Shown here: positions 42,744-52,436 of the stretch, piece by piece
How the letters are laid out: every line of letters begins with the position of its first letter
Numbering within the stretch: position 1 is the stretch's first letter
Assembly (NCBI GenBank): GCA_947498455.1
Contig: CANMKK010000005.1
Coordinates: forward strand, 124,001-188,000
DNA length: 64,000 nt
Direction of reading: 5' to 3'
DNA from: an uncultured Aquimarina sp.
GTDB lineage: Bacteria > Bacteroidota > Bacteroidia > Flavobacteriales > Flavobacteriaceae
Translations under genes and position numbers: made by a program
Notes under the pieces: model-generated
Databases searched by the model: none
What the model was told of the DNA's origin: nothing
Seen by the model: the letters and a program-made list of their open reading frames with translations, nothing else

Positions 42744-45293
42744 ATGGCAAGACTTTTATGCATGTGTATACTTTTTTGGAGCTTATCCGTTTTTTCGCAA
42801 GAAAAGACAGTAGTTATTCATGCCATAAATAAACCATTATCAGAAGTTATTCCTATTTTAGAAAAGCAACTTAATCTAAAATTCTCTTATATAGATGCCA
42901 CAATTGTTAATAAACCGGTTTCATTAAAAATTACAACAAAAACAACTACACAAAACATTATGACTAGTTTGCAACAGCAAACAAAACTGAGTTTTAAGAT
43001 TATAAATAACAATTTTGTCACTATAAGTGAATTCTCTAAAACAGACGAAATACCAGTTTGCGGATATGTTTTGGACGAAAACAAAAAGCCCTTAGAAAAC
43101 ATCAAAGTATTTTTTAAAGCTACCAGAACGAATATCAATACAGATGAGAATGGATATTTCGAAAACGATACGGTTCCTTATAACTCTGCCATATTAATAA
43201 GCGCCCCAGGATTTAGGCAAAAAGTTTTAAATTCTTCTTCTTTCCTATCTTCTAATTGTAATCATATACACCTTAGCAACTCGATAGAAACCCTAGACGA
43301 AGTTTATATTGAAGAATACATCACCAAAGGAGTTACCCAGAACAAAAAGGTCGTTACTATTGATTTAAAAAACATTGAAATTTTGCCAGGTCTTACTGAA
43401 CCTGACATTCTACAAAGCATACAGCTAACTCCTGGAGTGAACAGTCCTTTTGAAACTGCTTCTGGTCTTTATGTTCGTGGTAGTCCTCCTAATCAAAATT
43501 TGATATTATGGAATGGTATAAAAACATATCATCAAGGTCATTTTTTTGGAATGCTATCCGCTTTTAACCCATATGTAGTAAAAGAAGTGAATTTTTCTAA
43601 AAGCGGAGTTAGTGCCCGTTATGGAGATCGAATTTCTGGAGTGATTGATATAAAAACAGAAAATGAAGTCATTAAAGAGTTTTCTGGAGGTGCTGGTTTT
43701 AATATGATTAATGCCGATGCTGTTATCCACACTCCTATTATTAAAGATAAAATGTCTCTGCAGATATCAGGAAGAAGGTCATATACCGACCTTTTAGAAA
43801 CTTTTACTTACAAACAATATGCTGATCGCGTTTTTCAAAATACATCAATTGCAGAAACTACAGAGCTTAATGACGCTAAAAACGATTTTTTTTATGCTGA
43901 TTATAACGCTAATCTAATAACACAGCTATCTAACTTTGACAAGGTAGAAATCAATACTATATATAGCAAAAACGACCTTAATTTTAAAAGAAACGATGCC
44001 ATAACATCTTTTGGTGATGATCTCATAACTGAAAATGAGGGGTACAACATTAATTGGAGTCATATCAGAAATAATCAATTAACCATACAAACAAGTGGAT
44101 ATTACACTAAATACCTTCTAAACTATCAATTTATTACCGAAGACTCAGGAAATATTTCTGAAATTGAAAGTAAAAAAAATAGTATAAAAGATTTTGGAGC
44201 AGAATTAAAATTAAATTATGACATCTCTGATTATAGAACCATTTTAGCAGGATATCAATATTCTAATAATTCAATAAAATATGCTTTTATTACTACAACA
44301 CCCACATATGAATTAACTTTAGACAAAGATGATCGTTTGATCAATACTCATGCTGCGTATATGGAATATAGGTATACCACCCCTCAAAGATTTTATCTTT
44401 CTGCTGGTCTTCGTTTTAATAATTATTCAGAACTGAACAAATCCTATTTTGAACCAAGGGTTTTTATACAAAAAGACCTGAATAATCACTGGAAGATAAA
44501 TGCTACTGGGGAGTATAGAAGTCAAGCTGTTAGTCAAATTCGTGAATCTGTAGTCAGTGATTTAACCTTAGAAAACCAAATCTGGACACTCGCTACCGAG
44601 GATAAATTTCCTGTAATTACTAGTTATCAGTTCACATTAGGCAATAGTTTTAGGAAAAATAAATGGTATATAGACCTAGACATCTACTATAAGCAAATCG
44701 AAAATATCACCTCTCTAACTGCAGGTTTTATTAATCCAATAGACAATGTATACCACAGCGGAGAAAGTACTATTAAAGGCCTTGATTTTTTTTTAAAGAA
44801 ACAATTTAAAAACTATAAAACGTGGATTAGTTATTCCTATATTGATACTAAAAATAAATTCGACAATATTAATAATAATGAATCATTTCCAGGAAACTGG
44901 AATATTGAACATACTGTAAAATGGTCTCATTTTTATGAAGTTAACAATTTTCAGTTTTCTCTAGGATGGCTATGGCATACCGGAAAAGCGTACACTAATG
45001 TTTTAGATATAGACCAACAAGGAGATCTAATCACCTTAGATTTTGGAGATATTAATGGAAATAACCTTCCTCTGTATCATCGCTTAGATTTTTCTGCTAT
45101 TTATGATTTTAAAATAAACTCTAATCCGGATCTTAAATACCGATTAGGCTTTTCTGTTTTAAATATCTATAACAGAAAAAATTTATTAAACAGAGAATTT
45201 AAGACAACTAATTCTTTAAACAATCAATTTGTGAATTCAGATATTTTTGCATTAGGAATTACTCCAAACCTTAGCTTTAGAGTATTTTGGTAA
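42744..45293 (+). CDS. TonB-dependent receptor with STN signalling domain
   Basis: The 849-residue outer-membrane protein has a signal peptide (to about residue 19), an STN domain (about 20-98, VIHAINKPLSEVIPILEKQL), a carboxypeptidase-regulatory-like domain (about 107-175, GYVLDENKKPLENIKVFF), a plug (about 195-320, DILQSIQLTPGV, GLYVRGSPPNQNLILWNG) and a barrel ending in FRVFW with a terminal aromatic. The STN domain is the part that contacts FecR, so this receptor both imports and signals. There is no SusD-like partner; instead the two PKD-like lipoproteins nearby may act as surface binding proteins. Substrate unknown. Confidence 0.92.
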   Translation: MARLLCMCILFWSLSVFSQEKTVVIHAINKPLSEVIPILEKQLNLKFSYIDATIVNKPVSLKITTKTTTQNIMTSLQQQTKLSFKIINNNFVTISEFSKTDEIPVCGYVLDENKKPLENIKVFFKATRTNINTDENGYFENDTVPYNSAILISAPGFRQKVLNSSSFLSSNCNHIHLSNSIETLDEVYIEEYITKGVTQNKKVVTIDLKNIEILPGLTEPDILQSIQLTPGVNSPFETASGLYVRGSPPNQNLILWNGIKTYHQGHFFGMLSAFNPYVVKEVNFSKSGVSARYGDRISGVIDIKTENEVIKEFSGGAGFNMINADAVIHTPIIKDKMSLQISGRRSYTDLLETFTYKQYADRVFQNTSIAETTELNDAKNDFFYADYNANLITQLSNFDKVEINTIYSKNDLNFKRNDAITSFGDDLITENEGYNINWSHIRNNQLTIQTSGYYTKYLLNYQFITEDSGNISEIESKKNSIKDFGAELKLNYDISDYRTILAGYQYSNNSIKYAFITTTPTYELTLDKDDRLINTHAAYMEYRYTTPQRFYLSAGLRFNNYSELNKSYFEPRVFIQKDLNNHWKINATGEYRSQAVSQIRESVVSDLTLENQIWTLATEDKFPVITSYQFTLGNSFRKNKWYIDLDIYYKQIENITSLTAGFINPIDNVYHSGESTIKGLDFFLKKQFKNYKTWISYSYIDTKNKFDNINNNESFPGNWNIEHTVKWSHFYEVNNFQFSLGWLWHTGKAYTNVLDIDQQGDLITLDFGDINGNNLPLYHRLDFSAIYDFKINSNPDLKYRLGFSVLNIYNRKNLLNREFKTTNSLNNQFVNSDIFALGITPNLSFRVFW

Positions 45294-45462
45294 CACATCT
45301 TATACTTTGTCTTATGCACAAGGCTAGACAATACCTATGCAATTTTAACATTTTATGATACCAAATTAACCAAAGAGTATTTCTTATATTTTTTTATTAT
45401 TTAAGGCTAATTTCCATTAATCATTTTCTTGTACCTTACTAGCCATAATTTTAAAATAGAAC

Positions 45463-46578
45463 ATGAGAAAAACAGTAATTACCGCTAGTTTATCACTATT
45501 AGTAACATTAGGGTATTCGCAAAACACACACGAGGATTATAAAATAAAAGATAACACTTCTATTTCCTGTACACCTGTAATCAGTCAAGGTAAAACAGGT
45601 ACTTGTTGGAGTTTTTCTACAACCTCTTTTATTGAATCAGAGATTACAAGACTTGGACATGAATCTACCGATTTATCCGAATTATATCAAGTCAGAAATA
45701 CTTATTTAGATAAAGCTGAGAATTATATTTTAAGACAAGGAAAAGCTCAATTCAGTGAAGGTGCTCTTGCACATGATGTTATTAATTCTATACGTAAATA
45801 CGGAATAATACCTCAAAAAACATATACTGGTTTTTCTATTAGTAAAGAAAATAACTATAATCACAAAAAATTAATCAAACTACTAACAGGAATGGTTGAT
45901 AATGCTGTGGAGCATAAAATCCTTTCTAAAAATTGGTGGGAAAGTTATAATGCAATCCTAGATATTTATATTGGTAAAAGGCCTGAATCTTTCACTCATA
46001 ATGGTAAAAACTATACTCCTATCCAGTTTGCAAAAGAATTAGGAATCGTTCCAGATAATTATATATCATTAACATCTTTTACACACCATCCGATGTACAG
46101 CTCATTTATTCTGGAAATTCCAGATAATTTCTCTAACGGAGCTTATTATAATATTCCTTTAAATGAACTTCAAGAAGTTGTAGATGTAGCGTTAAAACAA
46201 GGGTACACTGTTGCATGGGATGGAGATGTTGGCGAAGTCGGTTTTTCTCAAAAAGACGGACTTGCAATCTTAACAGATAGCAAGGAAAGCAAAAACTTAT
46301 TTACCGAATATCAAATCGAAAATAAAGTAACTCAAGAATCAAGACAGCAGGAATTTGAGAATTATAATACAACCGACGATCATTTAATGCATATTGTAGG
46401 AAAAGGTGTGGATAAAAAAGGTAATTCGTACTACAAAATTAAAAATTCGTGGGGTACAAATGGAGCTCAAAATGGTTACATATATATGTCCGAAGCTTAT
46501 TTTAGAATGAAAACTGTTTCTATATTACTTCATAAAGATGGTATTTCTAAAAAAATAAAAGACAAGCTTAAGTCATAA
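45463..46578 (+). CDS. Secreted papain-like (C1B, bleomycin-hydrolase-type) cysteine peptidase
   Basis: The 371-residue protein has a signal peptide (MRKTVITASLSLLVTLGYSQ). The active-site elements are present: Gln and Cys in VISQGKTGTCWSFSTTSF, His in DDHLMHIVGKGV and Asn in KIKNSWGTNG. This is the C1B pattern of aminopeptidase C/bleomycin hydrolase, but cytosolic members are about 450 aa and lack a signal peptide. It follows the TonB receptor by 170 bases; no ECF-type promoter was found before it, so membership of that regulon is not shown. It likely trims peptides in the periplasm or outside the cell. Confidence 0.87.
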   Translation: MRKTVITASLSLLVTLGYSQNTHEDYKIKDNTSISCTPVISQGKTGTCWSFSTTSFIESEITRLGHESTDLSELYQVRNTYLDKAENYILRQGKAQFSEGALAHDVINSIRKYGIIPQKTYTGFSISKENNYNHKKLIKLLTGMVDNAVEHKILSKNWWESYNAILDIYIGKRPESFTHNGKNYTPIQFAKELGIVPDNYISLTSFTHHPMYSSFILEIPDNFSNGAYYNIPLNELQEVVDVALKQGYTVAWDGDVGEVGFSQKDGLAILTDSKESKNLFTEYQIENKVTQESRQQEFENYNTTDDHLMHIVGKGVDKKGNSYYKIKNSWGTNGAQNGYIYMSEAYFRMKTVSILLHKDGISKKIKDKLKS

Positions 46579-46594
46579 AAGTATAAAACATCAT

Positions 46595-46632
46595 AAAAAA
46601 AACCATTTGTCAATATAACAAATGGTTTTTTT
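46595..46632. terminator. Bidirectional terminator between the C1 peptidase gene and ndk
   Basis: Fifteen-bp arms (46596-46610 with 46618-46632), 7-base loop, A-run on the left and T-run on the right. It lies between convergent genes and can serve both. Confidence 0.85.
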
Positions 46633-46748
46633 ATCTAGTTTTTTAAGCTATTTATAATCAACAAGCTTGGAATAAGCTTATAAAATATAAATCGGCTAAA
46701 AAATATTTACAAGGCAAATCTCGAAGAGCTATGCCCTAAAGCAATTGA

Positions 46749-47168
46749 TTAAAATTGCTCTCTTCCAGAAAAATGGAATACTCCTTCTATAGCTGCATTT
46801 TCATCACTATCGCTACCATGTACGGCATTCTCACTAATAGATGTTGCAAATTTCTTTCTAATTGTTCCTTCTGCAGCATCCTCAGGATTTGTCGCTCCAA
46901 TTAATGTTCTAAAATCTTCTACAGCATTTTCTTTTTCAAGAATAGCTGCCACTATAGGACCACTAGTCATATAATCTACTAATTCTCCATAAAAAGGACG
47001 CTCACTATGCACAGCATAAAAAGCTTTAGCATCATCAGTAGTAAGTTGTGTGAGTTTCATTGCTACAATTCTAAAACCTGAAGCTGTAATCTGTTCAAGG
47101 ATCGCTCCTATGTATCCTTTTCTTACCGCATCTGGCTTAAGCATGGTAAAAGTTCTATTTGTTGCCAT
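46749..47168 (-). CDS. ndk: Nucleoside-diphosphate kinase
   Basis: The 139-residue protein starts [18 protein letters not shown] and has [37 protein letters not shown] and the phosphorylated His117 in NAVHGSDS. It transfers the gamma phosphate of ATP to nucleoside diphosphates through a phospho-His intermediate in the cytoplasm. The length is normal. A full-consensus promoter lies about 100 bases upstream. Confidence 0.97.
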   Translation of the reverse strand: MATNRTFTMLKPDAVRKGYIGAILEQITASGFRIVAMKLTQLTTDDAKAFYAVHSERPFYGELVDYMTSGPIVAAILEKENAVEDFRTLIGATNPEDAAEGTIRKKFATSISENAVHGSDSDENAAIEGVFHFSGREQF

Positions 47169-47972
47169 TTTTAAAATTTAGTTTTTATCTTAATTCTATT
47201 TTTTTAAAGAAAAAATCATTTCTTTTTTAACAATACCTCTGATTTTGTTAATCAGAAATAAATTTGTGCAAAAGTATATATAAAAGCATCAAAAACAAGA
47301 ATTATAACAGTAAAGTACTTCATTTTCTATAGTTAAAACCAGATTATACATTAAAAATCTAGGGTTAAACAGCCAAATTTTCTTTTAAAATAGTTTTTCA
47401 AAAAACAGAAAAGAAATTCATAAGAATATATAGAAAAATCACTCTTAAAAAACATATAAAATATCCCTAAATAATTACTGTAGTTATGATCAAAAAACAT
47501 CAAAAAAGACAAGAAATTATAAATTATTAGTATACAACAAATTAACAATCCTAGCAATTCTATAGGAAAAACATACAACAAAAAATTATTCTTGAAAAAT
47601 ACCTAAAACAAATACTATACTACCCGTACAGGTTATTTTTTTAAGATTTATAACTAATATAGCACAATGTTTTAAACAACGATTTATGTTATTTCTAAAG
47701 AAATAACATATTGATAACATAATTATGATGATGGGAGATCATAAATTTTGTAATGACTATGTACATACTAAATATGACACCTTATTTTCAAATTATGAGC
47801 AATATTGATTGTAATCTTTCTACAATAAAAAAACCTATAGTGTATATCCATAATAGTATAATACACCACTAATTAATCCTCACCTTTTTTAAAATATTAA
47901 GCTGATTATATCATTTTTTTTGATTAATCACTTAAATATAAATTAACACTTATTAACCTATTTAAACAAAAA
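47169..47972. other. Long AT-rich intergenic region before the M43 protease gene
   Basis: About 800 bases. It holds the ndk promoter (47269-47298) and a perfect inverted repeat TATGTTATTTCT/AGAAATAACATA (47685-47696 and 47699-47710) about 260 bases before the protease gene. A short minus-strand ORF at 47351-47581 is low complexity and not credible. No promoter match was found next to the protease gene. Confidence 0.55.
47269..47298 (-). promoter_or_regulatory. ndk promoter
   Basis: Minus strand: TTG (47296-47298), 19 bases, TACTTTTG (47269-47276), a full match to TTG-N19-TAnnTTTG. Predicted leader to ATG 47168 is about 95 bases. Confidence 0.75.
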
Positions 47973-50690
47973 ATGAAAAAGATTAAAAAAACCCTATCCT
48001 TTTTTACACTCTTGTTGTGTATGACTGTAATCAGTGCTCAACAACAAATGAATTCTTGTAGAACTTCTCTTACTATGCAACAATTGCACAAGGATTCAAA
48101 TGAATTTGAAAAATTCAAAAAATTTAATGAATTCACTAAAAAATTTCCCGAAAGCTCTTATGCCAAATCCAATAGCAATAAAAACATTATTATTCCAGTG
48201 GTTTTTCATATCTATGGAAGAACACAACACGAAAAAACAATAACAGATGAAAAAATCATTAACTCTTTAAATATGGTTAATGACGATTTTCAAGGACTCA
48301 ATCCAGATTTCTACACTGTAGATCCATTATTCGAACCGTTAAGATCTAAGACAAACATAACATTTCGATTAGCTGCAATTGACCCTAATGGTAATCCTAC
48401 CACTGGTATCATTGACCACGCCGCTGCTTCAGGACAAGGTAACTATGATAGCACCGTGGTTGCTAATGATGCCTGGGATAATAAAAAATATATGAATGTG
48501 TATATCACTGCTGACCTATATGATGAAGAGGCTACAGCAACCAATGATGATTGGAAATTTCATTCTGGTGTTGCTTGGTATCCAAATACTACCGATACAA
48601 ATGCAAATAGAGCAAGAGTAACTTATAATGGTAGATATCTAAAAGGAAATACAGATGATGAATTCGCATCTGTATTGACTCATGAATTTGGACATTGGTT
48701 AAACTTGTTACATACTTTCGAAGGAGGTTGCTCCAATTATAATCAAGATTATGTAGATGACACCCCGCAAGAAGATAAAGAATCATCAGATGACCAATGC
48801 ATTGTCGGTGCAACCGATTGTGGTAATTCGTTAATTAATTACGAAAACTATATGGGGTATGATTCTACAGGTGGTTGTGCCAAAATGTTTACAAAAGGGC
48901 AAACTAATAGAATGTATGCAGCACTATATCACGATGCAAGAATAACTTTATGGCAAAATGATAATTTAACAGCTACAGGAGTAGGTAATAGTTTTACTAT
49001 CATCCCACGTGTTCACAATGGCATAAGCTGGTCAGAAAACACAAATTCACTACAGGTATGTCCAGGTACAAATGTACGAATAGGCATGCAAAACGTTTCT
49101 TTTGATAATATTTCGATATTGAAACCAAACGGATTAGCCGAAACTACTCCAGATGCAAATACATATTGGAGTTTTAACAACGTTCAGGAAAGTGATTCGG
49201 GAGTATATTTAATCCGTTATGATGATGGAAATAATCAGGTTGGTTTTGCTATGATTTCATTACAAGTAGGATTTAAAATAAGTCCTTGGGTACGTAATGG
49301 CACCGATGACTGGTTAAGCTCTTCTAAAATCAGTGCATGTCCGGGAAGTAATATTTCTATAGGAATGCAAACTAATACAACTGGAAATAAATCTCTAAAA
49401 CTACCTGATGGAACTACTAGCTCCGTAGCTGATGATGATGGCATTTGGTCTTTTAACAATTTACAAGCTTCTGATGAAGGTATATATACCGTTCAATATG
49501 ATTTAGGCGGTTGTGTCTATACCAAAGAAATTGAACTTACTTTGCAATCTATTATATATCCTTGGGTAGAAAGAAATGGAAAATGGCTGCAACAATCATA
49601 TCTGGAGGCTTGTGTAGGAGAATCAATCCATTTAGGTATGCAAAATGCGGCCGGTACATCTAATGTTTCCATAACCGGTCCTAACGGATTTAATGATAAC
49701 ACTCCAGATACAGCGACTGGTTTTCAGATTACTAATTTAACCGAGCAACATTTTGGTACCTATACCATCACTTGGGATGATCCTGACAGCTGCTCGGGTT
49801 CTACTGATATAGAGTTAAGACGCAATATTGATGCCCTCGATACCTGGGTAAATAAAAATGATGTTGCTTGGGCAAAAAGAAATACAATTTTTGCATGTGT
49901 TGGAGATAATATATCATTAGGAACTAAAACGGATGGAACTACGGATTATACAATTAAACATCCTAATGGTACAATAGACAACACACCAGATGGTTCTACA
50001 TATTGGAATATCGATAATATTCAGGAAAGTGACCAGGGTACATACTTGATAGAATCTACCAAAGGAGGATGCTATAGAAAAGCAGCAATAAAAGTAATTA
50101 TTGGTAATACCGAATTAAAAAATAAGGTAGAATACCAAGTAAACAATCAAGATTTCACCATTTCTACTTCAAATTCTGTTACCATCAATGAAGGAGATAA
50201 AATTACACTTAGAATACCCAATGATTCATTTGAAGGTACAATAAGTTGGACAGGTCCTAATGGTTTTACCTCTTCATACAATACTATCGAAATTTCGGAT
50301 ATTGCTTCACCAGATATCCACAGAGGAACTTATACTGCTACAATTACCCATACAAATGATTGCTCTATAGTAAAAACGAGTGAAACAGTTAATTTTGATC
50401 TTAATTTCAACTCATTAAGTACAGAAGATAACGTATTAAAAAATACGTTTGTTGCGTTTCCAAACCCTGTACAAGATAAACTTACAATCCAATTAAATAG
50501 TGAAGTATCAGATTTCAAAATAGAAGTTATAAACATTTCCGGTCAAATAATTAAAGAATACACTTCTGACCTATTCGATGGTAATAAAATACTTCTGGAT
50601 CTTAAAGATATTTCTAGTGGGGTTTACTTCATGAAACTTACAGATATAGTCGCCAAAAATACCTCTATACAAAAGATTCAAAAAAAATAG
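47973..50690 (+). CDS. Secreted M43-type zinc metalloprotease with Ig-like repeats and T9SS sorting domain
   Basis: The 905-residue protein has a signal peptide (to about residue 22), a propeptide-like region, and an M43 (pappalysin/cytophagalysin) catalytic domain with HEFGHWLNLLH (His237, Glu238, His241, His247) and a Met-turn in NYMGYD. Four Ig-like repeats of about 95 aa follow (each with ACxG-x-x-(I/V)xxG and GTY or GIY motifs), then a more divergent one. The end, FVAFPNPVQDKLTIQL...ISSGVYFMKL, is a type A sorting domain recognised by the type IX secretion system, so the enzyme should be exported to the cell surface or medium. Substrate is probably protein. Confidence 0.92.
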   Translation: MKKIKKTLSFFTLLLCMTVISAQQQMNSCRTSLTMQQLHKDSNEFEKFKKFNEFTKKFPESSYAKSNSNKNIIIPVVFHIYGRTQHEKTITDEKIINSLNMVNDDFQGLNPDFYTVDPLFEPLRSKTNITFRLAAIDPNGNPTTGIIDHAAASGQGNYDSTVVANDAWDNKKYMNVYITADLYDEEATATNDDWKFHSGVAWYPNTTDTNANRARVTYNGRYLKGNTDDEFASVLTHEFGHWLNLLHTFEGGCSNYNQDYVDDTPQEDKESSDDQCIVGATDCGNSLINYENYMGYDSTGGCAKMFTKGQTNRMYAALYHDARITLWQNDNLTATGVGNSFTIIPRVHNGISWSENTNSLQVCPGTNVRIGMQNVSFDNISILKPNGLAETTPDANTYWSFNNVQESDSGVYLIRYDDGNNQVGFAMISLQVGFKISPWVRNGTDDWLSSSKISACPGSNISIGMQTNTTGNKSLKLPDGTTSSVADDDGIWSFNNLQASDEGIYTVQYDLGGCVYTKEIELTLQSIIYPWVERNGKWLQQSYLEACVGESIHLGMQNAAGTSNVSITGPNGFNDNTPDTATGFQITNLTEQHFGTYTITWDDPDSCSGSTDIELRRNIDALDTWVNKNDVAWAKRNTIFACVGDNISLGTKTDGTTDYTIKHPNGTIDNTPDGSTYWNIDNIQESDQGTYLIESTKGGCYRKAAIKVIIGNTELKNKVEYQVNNQDFTISTSNSVTINEGDKITLRIPNDSFEGTISWTGPNGFTSSYNTIEISDIASPDIHRGTYTATITHTNDCSIVKTSETVNFDLNFNSLSTEDNVLKNTFVAFPNPVQDKLTIQLNSEVSDFKIEVINISGQIIKEYTSDLFDGNKILLDLKDISSGVYFMKLTDIVAKNTSIQKIQKK

Positions 50691-50734
50691 TATCGTGTAA
50701 TTTACCATCAGAATAAAAATATTTTTATACAAAT

Positions 50735-50775
50735 AAGCGGAATCAATTTTCAATTAGTTGATTCTGCTTTTTTTT
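50735..50775 (+). terminator. Terminator of the M43 protease gene
   Basis: Twelve-bp stem with one G.T pair (50735-50746 with 50758-50769) followed by T's to 50775, starting 45 bases after the stop. Confidence 0.8.
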
Positions 50776-50856
50776 CATTGTATGGTAACAAATCTTATAA
50801 TAAATTCAATTTCCCCATATTCTCATACTAGCAATAAATCGTATATTCGCTGACTT

Positions 50857-51873
50857 ATGAATAGTACGCAGATAAAAGAAATAAAGGAATTATTATCAGT
50901 TCCTAAAAAAATTGTTTTAATTCCTCATAAAAATCCAGATGGTGATGCTATTGGTTCCACACTAGGTTTACGTCAATACCTAGAAGGATTAGGACATAAT
51001 GCAACAGTAATCTCACCTAATGAATACCCAGGTTTTTTAAAATGGATTCCTGGAGAAGAAGGAATTATTAAATATGATTCTGATACAGATCTAGCAACCT
51101 CCAAGATCAAAGAAGCTGATCTTATCTTTACATTAGATTTTAATGATTTATCCCGAACTGGTATAATGGAGCAAGTTTTGGCAAATACTAAAACTACGTA
51201 TATCATGATTGATCATCATCAACAACCCAGTGATTATGCTACATATATGTATAGTGATGTAAGTATGAGCTCTACTTGCCAAATGATTTATCATTTTATC
51301 GAGAAACTCGATGATCTTGACAAAATTACTGCTGATATAGCTACTTGTATTTATATTGGTATCATGACCGATACAGGATCTTTTAGATTTAGGTCTACCA
51401 CGAGTACAACTCACCGTGTAGTTTCTGATCTTATCGACAAAGGTGCTGATAACACCAGGATCCATGAGAAAATATATGATACGAACACATTATCCAGATT
51501 ACAACTTAAGGGAGTTGCTCTAAAAAACTTAACTGTACTGCCCGAATACAAAACAGCTTACATTACATTATCTCAAAAAGAACTAGATGATCATAATTTC
51601 AAAAAAGGAGATACAGAGGGATTTGTAAATATAGCTTTATCCATTGCAGGAATAGTATTTGCTGCTATTTTTATTGAAAATAGAGGTGAAAAAATTATTA
51701 AAATTTCTTTTAGATCTAAAGGTGTTTTTTCCGTCAATGAGTTTTCTAGAAATCATTTCGAAGGAGGTGGTCACCACAATGCATCAGGAGGAAAAAGTAA
51801 TATTTCACTACCTGAAACCGTTGAAAAATTTATTAGTATCTTACCATCTTATAAAAATGTTTTAAACCCATGA
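50857..51873 (+). CDS. DHH-family phosphoesterase, NrnA-like
   Basis: The 338-residue protein has the DHH motifs: IPHKNPDGDAIGSTLGL, LIFTLDFNDLSR, MIDHHQQPSDYA, GIMTDTGSFRF and the DHHA1-type end HFEGGGHHNASGG. Homologues degrade nanoRNAs and dephosphorylate 3'-phosphoadenosine 5'-phosphate. The stop overlaps the gldI start (ATGA at 51870), so the genes are coupled; I recall this linkage to gldI in gliding Bacteroidota. A near-consensus promoter (TTC-N19-TATATTCG) ends 7 bases before the ATG, which would give an almost leaderless mRNA. Confidence 0.9.
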   Translation: MNSTQIKEIKELLSVPKKIVLIPHKNPDGDAIGSTLGLRQYLEGLGHNATVISPNEYPGFLKWIPGEEGIIKYDSDTDLATSKIKEADLIFTLDFNDLSRTGIMEQVLANTKTTYIMIDHHQQPSDYATYMYSDVSMSSTCQMIYHFIEKLDDLDKITADIATCIYIGIMTDTGSFRFRSTTSTTHRVVSDLIDKGADNTRIHEKIYDTNTLSRLQLKGVALKNLTVLPEYKTAYITLSQKELDDHNFKKGDTEGFVNIALSIAGIVFAAIFIENRGEKIIKISFRSKGVFSVNEFSRNHFEGGGHHNASGGKSNISLPETVEKFISILPSYKNVLNP

Positions 51874-52421
51874 AACAGATCCTAACTCTTTTAGGCCTAT
51901 TATGCATCTTTTTTTCCTGTAAAGCACCTGAAGCTAGAAGACCTGTTAATAGTTCTTCCGGATCGTTTATAAATGAATCCATTAACAGAAACAAAGAATT
52001 AACTGCCAGAGAAGAAGCGAAAATTCAAAAAATAATTAATAAAGATTCCATAAATAATTACATCTCATCCGATGGAGGTTTTTGGTATTCTTATATGAAA
52101 AAAGACACGATATCTAGTACTACTCCAAAATATGGCGATATCGTTAGTTTTAATTATGATCTAAAAGATTTAAATGGAAATATAATATATAAACAAGAAG
52201 AATTAGACACAATTACATACACCATAGATAAAGAGGAATTATTTTTTGGATTACGAGAAGGTTTAAAGCTTATGAAAGAAGGGGAAGTTGTTACATTTTT
52301 ATTTCCATCTTATCAAGCATACGGTTATTATGGGGACAATAATAAGATTGGCACTAATATTCCGTTAATATCTAAAGTCACACTGAATAAAATTATTAAA
52401 CAATCAACAAAAGAAAATTAA
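51870..52421 (+). CDS. gldI: Gliding-motility-associated peptidyl-prolyl isomerase lipoprotein GldI
   Basis: The 183-residue protein has a lipoprotein signal (LLGLLCIFFSC) and a C-terminal FKBP domain (YGDIVSFNYDLKDLNGNIIY, FFGLREGLKLMKEGEVVTFLFPSYQAYGYYG). This is GldI, required for gliding in Flavobacterium and thought to help fold periplasmic or outer-membrane parts of the type IX secretion machinery. It sits between the NrnA-like gene (overlapping) and another isomerase gene 15 bases downstream. The T9SS substrate upstream is consistent with a working system. Confidence 0.9.
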   Translation: MKQILTLLGLLCIFFSCKAPEARRPVNSSSGSFINESINRNKELTAREEAKIQKIINKDSINNYISSDGGFWYSYMKKDTISSTTPKYGDIVSFNYDLKDLNGNIIYKQEELDTITYTIDKEELFFGLREGLKLMKEGEVVTFLFPSYQAYGYYGDNNKIGTNIPLISKVTLNKIIKQSTKEN

Positions 52422-52436
52422 AATTCAACACAAAAA

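Noticed and set aside
47351..47581. 76-aa minus-strand ORF in the gap before the M43 protease gene
   Set aside because: Phe/Tyr-rich low-complexity translation of AT-rich DNA with no family features.
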